Position numbers and translations under genes: made by a program. This document shows positions 14,956-24,246 of a stretch of DNA of 36,551 bases, in pieces; position 1 is the stretch's first letter, and every line of letters starts with the position of its first letter. The notes below the pieces were generated by a model. It worked only from the letters and a program-made list of their open reading frames with translations, was not told where the DNA came from and searched no databases. Source of the DNA: Actinomyces polynesiensis (GTDB taxonomy: Bacteria > Actinomycetota > Actinomycetes > Actinomycetales > Actinomycetaceae); NCBI RefSeq assembly GCF_000820725.1, contig NZ_CCXH01000002.1, forward strand, positions 1 to 36,551. The letters are read 5' to 3'.

Positions 14956-17900
14956 ATGACGATGGCAGGACTCACCACACCCTCGAACAGGAACACCCGC
15001 CCCACCACGCACCTACGCAAGCGGATCACCCGCGCGTTCCTCGTCGGCCTCGTCTCCCTGGGCATGGTCGCCACCGGTGCCGCCAGCGTGCAGGCCGACG
15101 CCTTCAGCAATTCCGAGGAGGCCATCCTCAGCTACTCCCCGGCCTCCAGCAATGCCTTCGTCGGCTCACCCACCCTGGAGGTCCTCGACGACGGCTCCTA
15201 CGTGGCGGCCTCCAACCGCTTCGGGTCGGGAGCCGACGCCTTCGGTACGGGCGGGAAGCGCTTCACGGAGGTGCTGCGCTCCACCGACAAGGGCACCACT
15301 TGGACCCGGACCGCCGTGGTCGAGCCGATGTTCTGGGCGACCGTGTTCCAGTTGGGGGACTCGCTCTACCTGATGGGCAACGGCTCCGCCGATGAGTACG
15401 ACGACATCGTCATCTCCCGCAGCACGGACGCCGGGGTGACCTGGTCCACCCCCAGCGTCCTCAAGGAGGGGACCTACACGACCGGGGACACCCCGGTGGC
15501 GATCGCCAACGGGCGGGTCTACAAGTCCTTCGAACGCTACCTGGGCGGCGGCTGGGGGAACTTCCGGGCGATGGTGGTCTCCGCCCCCCTCGATGCCGAC
15601 CTCACGGATCCCGCCAGCTGGACGGCGACCAATGAGGGCACCACCAACCTGGTCCTGGAGGGCAACACGGTCGTGGACCGTGACGGCAATGTGCTGGACA
15701 TCCAGCGCTGGCACGACCACCCCACCCAGACGATGTGGGAGCAGATCAGCCCCGATGGCACGACACTGACGGAGCTGGGGGCAGTGACCTGGCCGCGAGG
15801 GGTCTCCATCAACAAGTTCTACATCCTGTGGGACCAGCCCTCCCAGCGCTACCTGATGGTCGGCAACCCGGAGACCGAGGACAAGTTCTCGGGTCTGGCA
15901 CACCACCGCAATGTCCTGGCGCTCTACGAGTCCCCCGATCTCAAGGACTGGCAGTTCGTCACGAACCTGGTCCTGGATGACCAGGGCCAGACGTGGGAGC
16001 AGTCCGTGCGGACCACCGCCTTCTCCCAGCCCACCATCCAGGTGGACGGGGACGACCTGCTGTTGGTGTCGCGCACCGCCTACGAGGGTTCCAGCACCAA
16101 CCACAACACCAATCAGATGACCTTCCACCGCTTCGCGGACTTCCGGACATGGCTGGGTCAGGGCAGGGAGGTCCTCCACCTCGGGTTCGACGACACCGAT
16201 GACCTCGGCGCCGACACATCTGCCACCGCAGGCATCGAGGCGGAGACCGTGGCGGGAACCGTCGTCGAGGACGGGGCGTCCGGTTCGGCCTACGCCCCGA
16301 CTGCCGGTGGCATGGACCTGGGCAACCAGGTGCACCCTGCCCTGTGGGGCGCCCAGGGCATCACCATGGCGGCGTGGACCCGCGCCCAGAGCCCGATCCC
16401 CCAGAACGGTGTGATCTTCCAGAGTGCCGTCAACGGGAGCACCACGGGTGCAGAGGTTTCGCTGCGAGCACCCGCCAACGGCGTCGGTGCCCAGGTGCGC
16501 GCAGAGGTGAGGGCCACCAGATCGACCCCTGCCGTCGTGCGCACCGTCGCCTACCCCGATGACGGGGCGTGGCACCACGTCGCAGCCGTGGCGGACCTGG
16601 TGGGCAACACCATGCGCATCTACATCGACGGTGAGGAGGTGGACCCCCAAGGCGCCACCGTGTCCTACGGATCCAGTGAGTACAAGGTCTCCAACCCGAC
16701 CGTCCACGACCGCGTCGGTTCCGCCACCTGGGGTGCCGCACTGGTGGGAGACCTCGACGACCTGCGCATCTTCCGCGCAGCCCTGGGCGCGCAGGACGTG
16801 GCCGACTTGGCCGACACCACGATCCCCGCCCTCACTCGGGTGACGGTCAACGGAGAGGACGTGGCCTTCACACCCAGCGCGGACGTGCAGACCCTCACCG
16901 TGGATCCCGGCACCACCCACTTGGGACTCACCGCGGGGGACGGAACCACGGTGTCGCCCTCGTCGACGGATGTGGACCTGTCCGCCGGCCAGAGCCGTGT
17001 CGTTGAGGTCCAGCTCACCTCCGGTGGTGCCTCCCGCACCCTGACGCTGCGTCTGCGGGCACCTGCTGCAGCGGAGTCCACCACCGATGTCGTTGGCGTC
17101 TACTTCTCCGGCGCGCCCGCCGTGTACCCGCAGGCGGGGAGCGACGAGTACCACCTCCGCGTCGGCGCCCTGCCCGGCGTCAGCCCCGCCGCGGTGTCCG
17201 TCTCGCAGGTCGTCACCCGATCCCCACACGCACGTGCCGAGGTCATCGAGCAGCCCGACATGACCTCTGACTCACCACGTGCCCAGGTGCGGGTCACCGC
17301 CCAGGACGGGACCACCCGCGACATCACCATCGACATCGACGTCGTGCGCGACACACTGGTGGGGCACTGGACCTTCGACGAGGACCAGTGCTGCACATGG
17401 AAGGACTCCTCACCCTTCGGGCGTACCGCCACCGGAACAGGGACCGCCTCCGACGGTGCGCGCGCTGGCGCCATCACCCTGGACGGGACCGCGCGCGTCG
17501 TGCTGGGCAACACCGTGGACGAGGCGCTCACCGGTGCTCCCGCGATCACGGTGGCCGGCTGGATCAAGCCGAGCGCCCTGGCGGAGTCGGGGGAGAACAA
17601 CGTCGTCTTCGGCACGCGCGTCAACGCGAAGTCCGCCGGGATGGACGTGATCTTCGACGGGAAGAACCTACGGGTGGCAGGGCGCTCCAGTGCGAGCGAC
17701 TCCTACCAGAAGGCGCTCTTCGCCTACCCCGATGACGGCCGGTGGCACCACATCGCCGCCACACTGGACTTCTCCGCGAAGCAGATCAGGCTGAGCATCG
17801 ACGGCCTCGCCGTGAGCGCCCTCCCGGGCGTGGCACCCGTGTGGTCCTCTGCCACCTATCGGCCGGGCAACCCTGCGGACCCCTCCACCCTGGGAGGTTC

Positions 17901-18798
17901 GCCCTCTGCAGGGCTCTTCTTCACCGGGTCCCTGGACGACATGCGCGTGTACGGGAAGGCGCTCGGTGATGCCGAGGCGGCCGATCTGGCCCGCGCGGAC
18001 CTGCCCACGGTCAGCGCGGAGACCACGCCGGAGACTGCCAACGCAGCCGGATGGTTCACCACCACCCCCACTCTCCGGTTCCGCACGACGCAGCCGGTGG
18101 GGGGTCAGGCGGTCACCGTCACCCACACGATCGATGGCGGCGAACCCCAGTCACAGGAGGTAGGCACCGGCCTCACGACCGCGCCCCTCGAACTGGGGGA
18201 GGGACGCCACTCGGTGGTCTTCCACGTTTCCCAGGGCGGCACCGACGGCCCTGAGCAGAAGATCGAGGTGGCCGTCGACACGCAGGCCCCACAGGTCTCC
18301 GCCAGCGTCGACACGGACGGGGCAGCAGCCACGGTGATCCTTGACGCCCAGGACGCCACCTCAGGGGTCGCCTCCGTGGAGTGTGCCCTCGACGAGGGCG
18401 AGTGGGAGGACTGCTCGGAGGGTGTGCGTGTGACGGAGGTCGGGACGCACACGGTGCACTACCGCGCGGCTGACGTCGCCGGGAACACCTCCGCCGGTCA
18501 GGAGCTCCAGGTCACCCTCGAGGAGGATCCGGGGACGGACCCCGGCACTGATCCGGGGACCGATCCGGGGACGGACCCCGGCACTGATCCGGGGACGGAC
18601 CCCGGTAGCGATTCCACTCCCGCACCCGGCGGTGCGGCGACTCCGACACCGAGCAGTGCGAGCAGCAGCCCCGCCGCGGCCGCCACGGGCTCGGGCCTGG
18701 CGACCACGGGAGCGAACGCCCTGCCCGCACTCGCCCTCCTGACCGTGGTCCTGCTCTCCCTCGGAGCACTTCTGGTGACCGGGCGCCTCCGGCGCTGA
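14956..18798 (+). CDS. cell-wall-anchored sialidase-like beta-propeller protein with two LamG domains
   Basis: This 1280-residue secreted protein begins at an ATG after GGAAGGG (14943-14949). The signal peptide ends near residue 49 (SVQADA). Residues ~55-400 form a six-bladed-type propeller with at least two Asp-box turns, STDKGTTW (~110) and STDAGVTW (~156). Annotators would call it exo-alpha-sialidase, but I cannot find the FRIP/YRIP arginine motif of GH33, so it may act on another sugar or be a different propeller glycosidase or lyase. LamG-like lectin domains lie at ~406-621 and ~801-1015, each with YPDDGxWHH. An Ig-like segment, an Ig-like domain with AGNTS, a DPGT repeat linker, then LATTG (1248-1252), a hydrophobic helix and RLRR follow. 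It is flanked by hairpins, which suggests its own transcript. Confidence 0.85.
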   Translation: MTMAGLTTPSNRNTRPTTHLRKRITRAFLVGLVSLGMVATGAASVQADAFSNSEEAILSYSPASSNAFVGSPTLEVLDDGSYVAASNRFGSGADAFGTGGKRFTEVLRSTDKGTTWTRTAVVEPMFWATVFQLGDSLYLMGNGSADEYDDIVISRSTDAGVTWSTPSVLKEGTYTTGDTPVAIANGRVYKSFERYLGGGWGNFRAMVVSAPLDADLTDPASWTATNEGTTNLVLEGNTVVDRDGNVLDIQRWHDHPTQTMWEQISPDGTTLTELGAVTWPRGVSINKFYILWDQPSQRYLMVGNPETEDKFSGLAHHRNVLALYESPDLKDWQFVTNLVLDDQGQTWEQSVRTTAFSQPTIQVDGDDLLLVSRTAYEGSSTNHNTNQMTFHRFADFRTWLGQGREVLHLGFDDTDDLGADTSATAGIEAETVAGTVVEDGASGSAYAPTAGGMDLGNQVHPALWGAQGITMAAWTRAQSPIPQNGVIFQSAVNGSTTGAEVSLRAPANGVGAQVRAEVRATRSTPAVVRTVAYPDDGAWHHVAAVADLVGNTMRIYIDGEEVDPQGATVSYGSSEYKVSNPTVHDRVGSATWGAALVGDLDDLRIFRAALGAQDVADLADTTIPALTRVTVNGEDVAFTPSADVQTLTVDPGTTHLGLTAGDGTTVSPSSTDVDLSAGQSRVVEVQLTSGGASRTLTLRLRAPAAAESTTDVVGVYFSGAPAVYPQAGSDEYHLRVGALPGVSPAAVSVSQVVTRSPHARAEVIEQPDMTSDSPRAQVRVTAQDGTTRDITIDIDVVRDTLVGHWTFDEDQCCTWKDSSPFGRTATGTGTASDGARAGAITLDGTARVVLGNTVDEALTGAPAITVAGWIKPSALAESGENNVVFGTRVNAKSAGMDVIFDGKNLRVAGRSSASDSYQKALFAYPDDGRWHHIAATLDFSAKQIRLSIDGLAVSALPGVAPVWSSATYRPGNPADPSTLGGSPSAGLFFTGSLDDMRVYGKALGDAEAADLARADLPTVSAETTPETANAAGWFTTTPTLRFRTTQPVGGQAVTVTHTIDGGEPQSQEVGTGLTTAPLELGEGRHSVVFHVSQGGTDGPEQKIEVAVDTQAPQVSASVDTDGAAATVILDAQDATSGVASVECALDEGEWEDCSEGVRVTEVGTHTVHYRAADVAGNTSAGQELQVTLEEDPGTDPGTDPGTDPGTDPGTDPGTDPGSDSTPAPGGAATPTPSSASSSPAAAATGSGLATTGANALPALALLTVVLLSLGALLVTGRLRR
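18526..18606 (+). repeat. DPGT-coding tandem repeat in wall-spanning linker
   Basis: Units of 12 bases coding Asp-Pro-Gly-Thr are repeated about six times with synonymous variants. The array spaces the enzyme away from the wall-anchored end. It is prone to copy-number change by slippage. Confidence 0.85.
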
Positions 18799-18805
18799 CC
18801 CCATC

Positions 18806-18852
18806 CGGCCCGGCCGGGACTCCCCTACAGAAGGGAGGTCTCGACCGGGCCG
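18806..18852 (+). terminator. hairpin terminator after the sialidase-like gene
   Basis: CGGCCCGG at 18806-18813 pairs with CCGGGCCG at 18845-18852, and GGGACTCCC pairs partly with GGGAGGTCTC, closing an 8-nt loop. The imperfect stem lies eight bases after the stop codon. Confidence 0.6.
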
Positions 18853-18982
18853 TGGGAGGGTCCGTGGATCCGTTGGACCTGGAAGCAGCGGGCGGTCCCG
18901 GCAGCTGCCGTCGGAGCACGTCCCAATGGTCGCGGTCCGGATTCCGGGCCACTGACCATCCACGCCACCGCGAACCCGCTCA

Positions 18983-19010
18983 CCGCACTCCGACCGACCG
19001 CATTCCGACC
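18983..19010 (+). promoter_or_regulatory. tandem 13-bp repeat upstream of the acetylesterase gene
   Basis: CCGCACTCCGACC at 18983-18995 and CCGCATTCCGACC at 18998-19010 differ at one base and have a period of 15. The gene-free stretch 18853-19110 otherwise shows only the ribosome-binding site GGGAAAGGA before the ATG at 19111. Confidence 0.4.
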
Positions 19011-19110
19011 CAGCACACAACGAGCCACCGACCCACACACCACCACCTGCTCCCAGCGGGAGCCCCCACGGCCGATGCCGACCGCAGGGCGCCCGGGAAA
19101 GGACCTCACC

Positions 19111-22100
19111 ATGTCCCATCCGCACACACCCCGGCGCACGGTCCCCCTCCTCGCCGTCACGGCCCTGGTCGCCGCGACAGCAGTGGTCGGCACGGGCTCT
19201 CCCGCCGCCGCGGCCCCCGACGTGTCCCCGGGCGCCACAGCCTGCGACACCGAAGCACAGGGGGAGGGCATGGAGGTGGTCCAGCAGGTGGACCTGCCCA
19301 CCTCGAAGTGGAACGGCGTCTGGAACTACGACGCCACCGCAGCCATCGGGGCCTTCGACCGGGTCGGGTACTGCCTGGAACTGGGCGCCACCCAGAACAC
19401 GCAGAGCGTCTACACCTCGATGCAGGCCTTCACCACGGATGCCACACGCATCGGTCTGCCCACCGCTGCCGGCGACATCCGCCGCCAGCGGGTCTCCGAC
19501 CTCCACGTGTCCTCCACGGCAGCCAATGTCCCCACCGGTGACCACGAGCAGGGCTACATCGAGATGTGGGGGACCGACTTCGACCCCGCCTCCTCCGGAC
19601 AGGTCCCCGGTGCCAGCGCCACCACCTACGACGCGGACGACCGTCCCTCCGCCACCGGCACCTACGGCTCCTTCCAGGTCCACGCCATCGCCGAGGACCT
19701 CACCGGTTCCACACCGCCCGCCACGGTCCTGGCGGTCAACGCCTGGAACAACTCCTCCTTCACACTGGACCTGGGGATCGGGACCTCCGCATCCGGCAAC
19801 CCCGACTGGACCTTCGCCCACAACGCGACGGGTACTCCACACGCCGACTGACCGTCTACGCCCGTCCCGCCCTCGTCACCCTGGACGAGTCCCCCCAGGA
19901 CCTGCGCCTCTACCCACGCGGGGAGGACGGAACTGGTGACGTGGCCGTCTCCGGGCATGCTGATGCCTCCGTCACCGCGTTGTCCCTGGAAGTGCGCGCA
20001 GACGGTGAGACCGAGTGGAGCGCCACCAACGTACCGATCGCCTCGGACCGTTCCTTCTCGGGAGCGGTGTCCATCCCTGCGGAGCTGCGCAACCGTGAGG
20101 CCCGTCTGGTGGCCACCTCCCCGACGGGACCGAGAGTGGTCGGGCACTGGCACGGACTGGTCGCGGGTACCGTCGTGGTCCTCCAGGGCCAGTCCAACGC
20201 CGAGGCCATGGGGATGACGGCCACCGACCAGGCGGCCGGCAACACCCACGTCTCCGAATGGGTGCGCTCCTTCGGCTCCCCGGAGCAGAACGCCGTGCTC
20301 TCCGGGGCCGAGCAGACCTGGAACTACGCCCAGGCCAATGTCGGCAGCATCGGTGACAGACGCTGGAACGCCGGCCACGTCGGCATGTGGGGCCTCAAGA
20401 TGGGCGCCGACCTCGCCCAGGACAGCGGGATCCCCGTCGCCGTCATCAACGGCGCCAAGGGCGGACAAGTCATCGAGTACTTCGCGCGCAACAGCGCTGA
20501 CCGCGCGGACCTGAACACCAACTACGGGCGTCTCTACACCCGCATGCGCAATGCCGGGCTGCTCAACCAGGTGGACGCCCTGATCTTCTACCAGGGCGAG
20601 AGTGACCACGACCGTGCCGCCGAGCACATCGACGGGTTCGGACGCCTCCTGGAGGGGTGGACCCATGACTTCGCCCGTGGTGCCCAGACCTCCACGATCG
20701 ACTACTACGCCTTCCAGGTGCGGAGCTCCTGCGCTGCAGCGTCCGTGGGCATCACCCTGCGCGAGGCGCAGCGCACCCTGCCCACCACTTTTCCCGGGTA
20801 CGACCTCACCGTCCTGTCCACCACCGGCATCCCCCGCCACGACGGCTGCCACTACCCCTATGCCGGGGGATACGAGACCATCGCCCAGGAGGCCGAGGGA
20901 GTCCTCCTGCGTGACCTCTTCGACGGCGATGGCGCTGGCTACACCGCACCCACCCCCGCACTTGTCAGCGGTTCTGCCACCTCCTCCGTCCTGGAGCTGC
21001 AGCTCGCCGACGCGGACGACTCCCTGAGGATTTCCGGGGATCCCTCCGGTGACTTCGCCCTCACCGGCTCCCAGGCGAGCATCACGCGGGTCACCAACGC
21101 GGGGGGTGGTCTGCTGCGTCTCTCGCTGGACGGGCCGTTGGGGTCAGGGGCCACGGGGCTCACCTACTACGGACACGTCGGCACGGGCCCGACCATCGCC
21201 ACCAGCAGGGACGTCGGACTCCTCAGCTTCAACGCCTTCCCCATCACCCTCTCCGGGACCCCCGCCACCACCGCGACGCTTGCCTCGGTGACCCTGGACG
21301 GTCGGGCCCTGGACGGTTTCGACCCGGCGACGACCACCTACGAGGTCGACTCCACGGGAGGTGTCCCCACTGTGGTGGCCACGGCAACGGATCCGGGGGC
21401 CCAGGTCGAGGTGCGCAGCGCAGCCGAGCGCGTGGACATCCGCGTGACAGCCGCCGACACCACCACGACGACCACCTACACCATCTGGTTGCGACGGGGC
21501 ACGGACTGCTCGGTGTCGGAACCCTGGCGCATCGCCGCCTGGGGTGGCGCCCAAGCATCCTCCTTCTGCGCCGAGGGCACGAACTCCTTCGTCATCGGTG
21601 ACGGCAACCAGGGAATGTGGACCACCTACGACTCCATGTCCACGATCTACAAGTCCGACGCACTCGGGGTGGGCGACGCCCTCGACGTGCGCCTGGCATC
21701 GCTGGGAACCGAGGTCAACGCGGACTCCCGGGCGGGGATCGTCGTGCGTGACGACCTCTCACGGGGCGGCTCCTCAGGGGCGTCCACGGGGTATGCGACG
21801 CTGGCGGTGTCCGGGCAGTCGGGGGCCTTCATGCAGTGGGACGCCGACGGGAACGGGTGGATCGACTCCGAGAGTGCCAAGACGCCCGGCATGAAGGCAC
21901 CCGTCCACCTGCGCGTGGTACGCGAGAGCGCCGACACCCTGGTGGGCTACGCCCGGAGCAGTACCGGCGACCCCTGGACCAGGGTCGCCACGGTCACGCT
22001 GCGCGGAGTCGGGGAGAAGCTCGACGTCGGTGTGTTCGCGACGTCCAACCGTGCATCCGGCGCTCTGGAGACCGCTCGCCTCCAGGGTGCGACCCTGTGG

Positions 22101-24134
22101 CACGAGGGCGCCGAACCGGTGGCAGTGGCACAGCCCACCATCGAGGGAACAGCTGATGCCGGCGCCGAACTGCGCGCTGTGGTCCCCTCCACCGATCCGC
22201 AGGATGCCGAGATCTCCCTGCAGTGGTTGCGGGACGGTCACCCGATCCCCGGCGCGACGGGGAACACCCACCGCGTGACGGCCGAGGACTCCGGGGCCAC
22301 CCTGGCCGTCCAGGTGACGGCCAGCGCCGAGGGGCGCACCCCGGGCAGCGGCGTCTCGGACCCGGTCCACGTGGGGCGCATCCCCGCAGCCGGCATCGAC
22401 TGGGTGGAGGTCTCAGGGACGCCGCGTCCCGGCGCCACCCTGAGCGCCTCCACGACCGCCACACCCGGGGACACCACCGTGTCCTACCAGTGGCTGCGTG
22501 ACGGGGAGACGATCACGTCGGCGACGTCGGACACCTACACGGTGAGTGCCGCCGACGCCGGCCACGCCCTCTCCGTGCGGGCCACCGCGGAGTCGTCTGT
22601 GGCCGGGCAGGCCACAGCCACCTCCCGCAGCCTGGGGGTTGCCGTACTCCTGGCGGCATGGTCCTTCGACGCACCCTCCGACAACACCACCTTCGCGGAC
22701 TCCACAGGTGGGGGTCGGGACGTGACGATCTCCTCCGGACAGGTCACGGGACCCATCGGGGGAGCCATCGAACTGGACGGCACGGCGCGCGGCACCCTCG
22801 GGGGTGAATCCCTGGCCACAGCGCTGGCCGGGGCACCGGCCGTGAGCGTGTCGGCCTGGATCCGCCCCACCGACCTGGACCGGGGTGGTGACACGGAGGG
22901 GAACTGGGTCCTCGGCACCCGCATCGACCAGGCCAAGGCCGGCATCGATGTCGGGTTCGTCGGGGCACACCTGCGCGTGGCGGCCCGCTCCACCGTGGAT
23001 GACCCCGACAACAGCGTCCTCGTCGACTACCCCGATGACCAGCAGTGGCACCACATCGCCACCAGCATCGACTTCGTCGCGGGCACGATCCGCGTGTGGA
23101 TCGACGGAGTGGAGCAGGACCGCGTCGCGGGCAGCACCACGATCAACTTCGCGGCAGACTCCTACACGCCGGGCACCCCCTCCCAGCCCGACACCATCGG
23201 GGCCTCACCGGCCCCCGGTGCCGGAGCATTCACCGGAGGCATCGACGAGCTGCGCATCCAGGCGGGCGCCGTGGGTGACCAGGAACTGCAGGCACTGGCC
23301 ACCCCGCAGGCACCCGGTGTCACCATCGAGACGGATCGGGTCCCCGACCTGGGCGTCTGGCACCGCACCGCACCGGGAGTCACCTTCCCGCTGGCCGTTC
23401 CACTGGCCTCCACCGTGGGCGTCGAGTACCGCCTGGGAGGCGGGGACTGGACGCCGGTCGGGCAGGAATCGCTCCAGGTGCCCGACGGTGTCACGACGAT
23501 CGAGGCACGCTCCGTCGTGGGTGAGGACCGTGGAGCAGTCTCCGCCACGACCCTCTCCGTTGACACCGTCGCACCCGTCGTACAGGTGGGCGACGAGCCC
23601 GACCCGCAGGGCGGACGCAGCACGATCACCGTCACCGCCACCGACGTGACCTCGGGCACCGCCAGCACCGAGGTCAGCATTGACGAGGGCGACTGGCAGC
23701 CCTGGACCACGGCCCTGGAGGTCAGTGGGACGGGGGAGCACAGCGTCCGCGCACGCGCCACGGACAGGGCCGGCAACACCTCGGAGGTGGTCACCCACCA
23801 GGTGACGATCGCGGACACCGACCCCGGGACCGACCCCGGGACCGATCCCGGGACCGACCCGACCCCCGCACCGAGCCCCTCACCCTCCGACGGGGGTGGA
23901 ACCCCGGGTGGAAGCACGGGCGACGACTCCGCCTCGGGTGGGTCAGGCGCCGGTGGCACCGCCTCCGCCGCCACCACGGGCGCCGTCCAGGGCGGCTCCC
24001 AGCAGGGGAGCAACCTTGCCCGCACGGGAGCCGGGTCCGCCCTGCTCCTGACCAGCGCCCTGGCCCTCCTCCTGGCGGGCATCGGCACCTCAGGACTGCG
24101 CCTCCCGCGCAGGCGGCGGGGTGAGGGGCAATGA
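19111..24134 (+). pseudogene. sialate O-acetylesterase-like SGNH surface protein, frameshifted
   Basis: The frame from the ATG at 19111 gives a signal peptide (to ~37) and an N-terminal beta-rich module, but stops at 19851. A second frame picks up at 19833 as YSTRRLTVYARP and runs to 24134. Losing one base near GGGTAC (19829-19834) explains the break; restored length is about 1674 residues. The SGNH domain has GQSNAE (Ser codon 20193), FYQGESD and the catalytic DGCH. A cadherin-like sandwich, a concanavalin-like module, two Ig-like domains (each with QWLRDG), one LamG domain (YPDDQQWHH), Ig-like domains, a DPGT linker, LARTG (24015-24029), a hydrophobic helix and RRRRGEGQ follow. It would remove O-acetyl groups from sialic acids or other sugars. 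It is either broken or carries a sequencing error. Reading frame upstream of 19833 in the second frame is spurious. Confidence 0.85.
23817..23865 (+). repeat. DPGT-coding tandem repeat in acetylesterase linker
   Basis: Near-identical 12-base units (GACCCCGGGACC type) occur four times, coding DPGTDPGTDPGTDP before a Pro/Ser-rich spacer. It is the same linker type as in the sialidase-like protein. Confidence 0.8.
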
Positions 24135-24246
24135 ACAGCCACCACCACGCGTACCGGGTGGACACCCGCGCCCACGACACGGGTTCCGCGCCACAGCGCG
24201 TGTGGACCACCAGCAGCGACGTCACGACGGATCGAAGGGAACCCTG

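Noticed and set aside
18526-18606. regular repeats that could suggest a CRISPR array
   Set aside because: The units are contiguous 12-mers without spacers and code for a DPGT linker in frame.
19566-19832. 5' extension of the second acetylesterase frame
   Set aside because: This part is a His/Arg-rich shadow of the first frame, which carries the signal peptide and family-like sequence.
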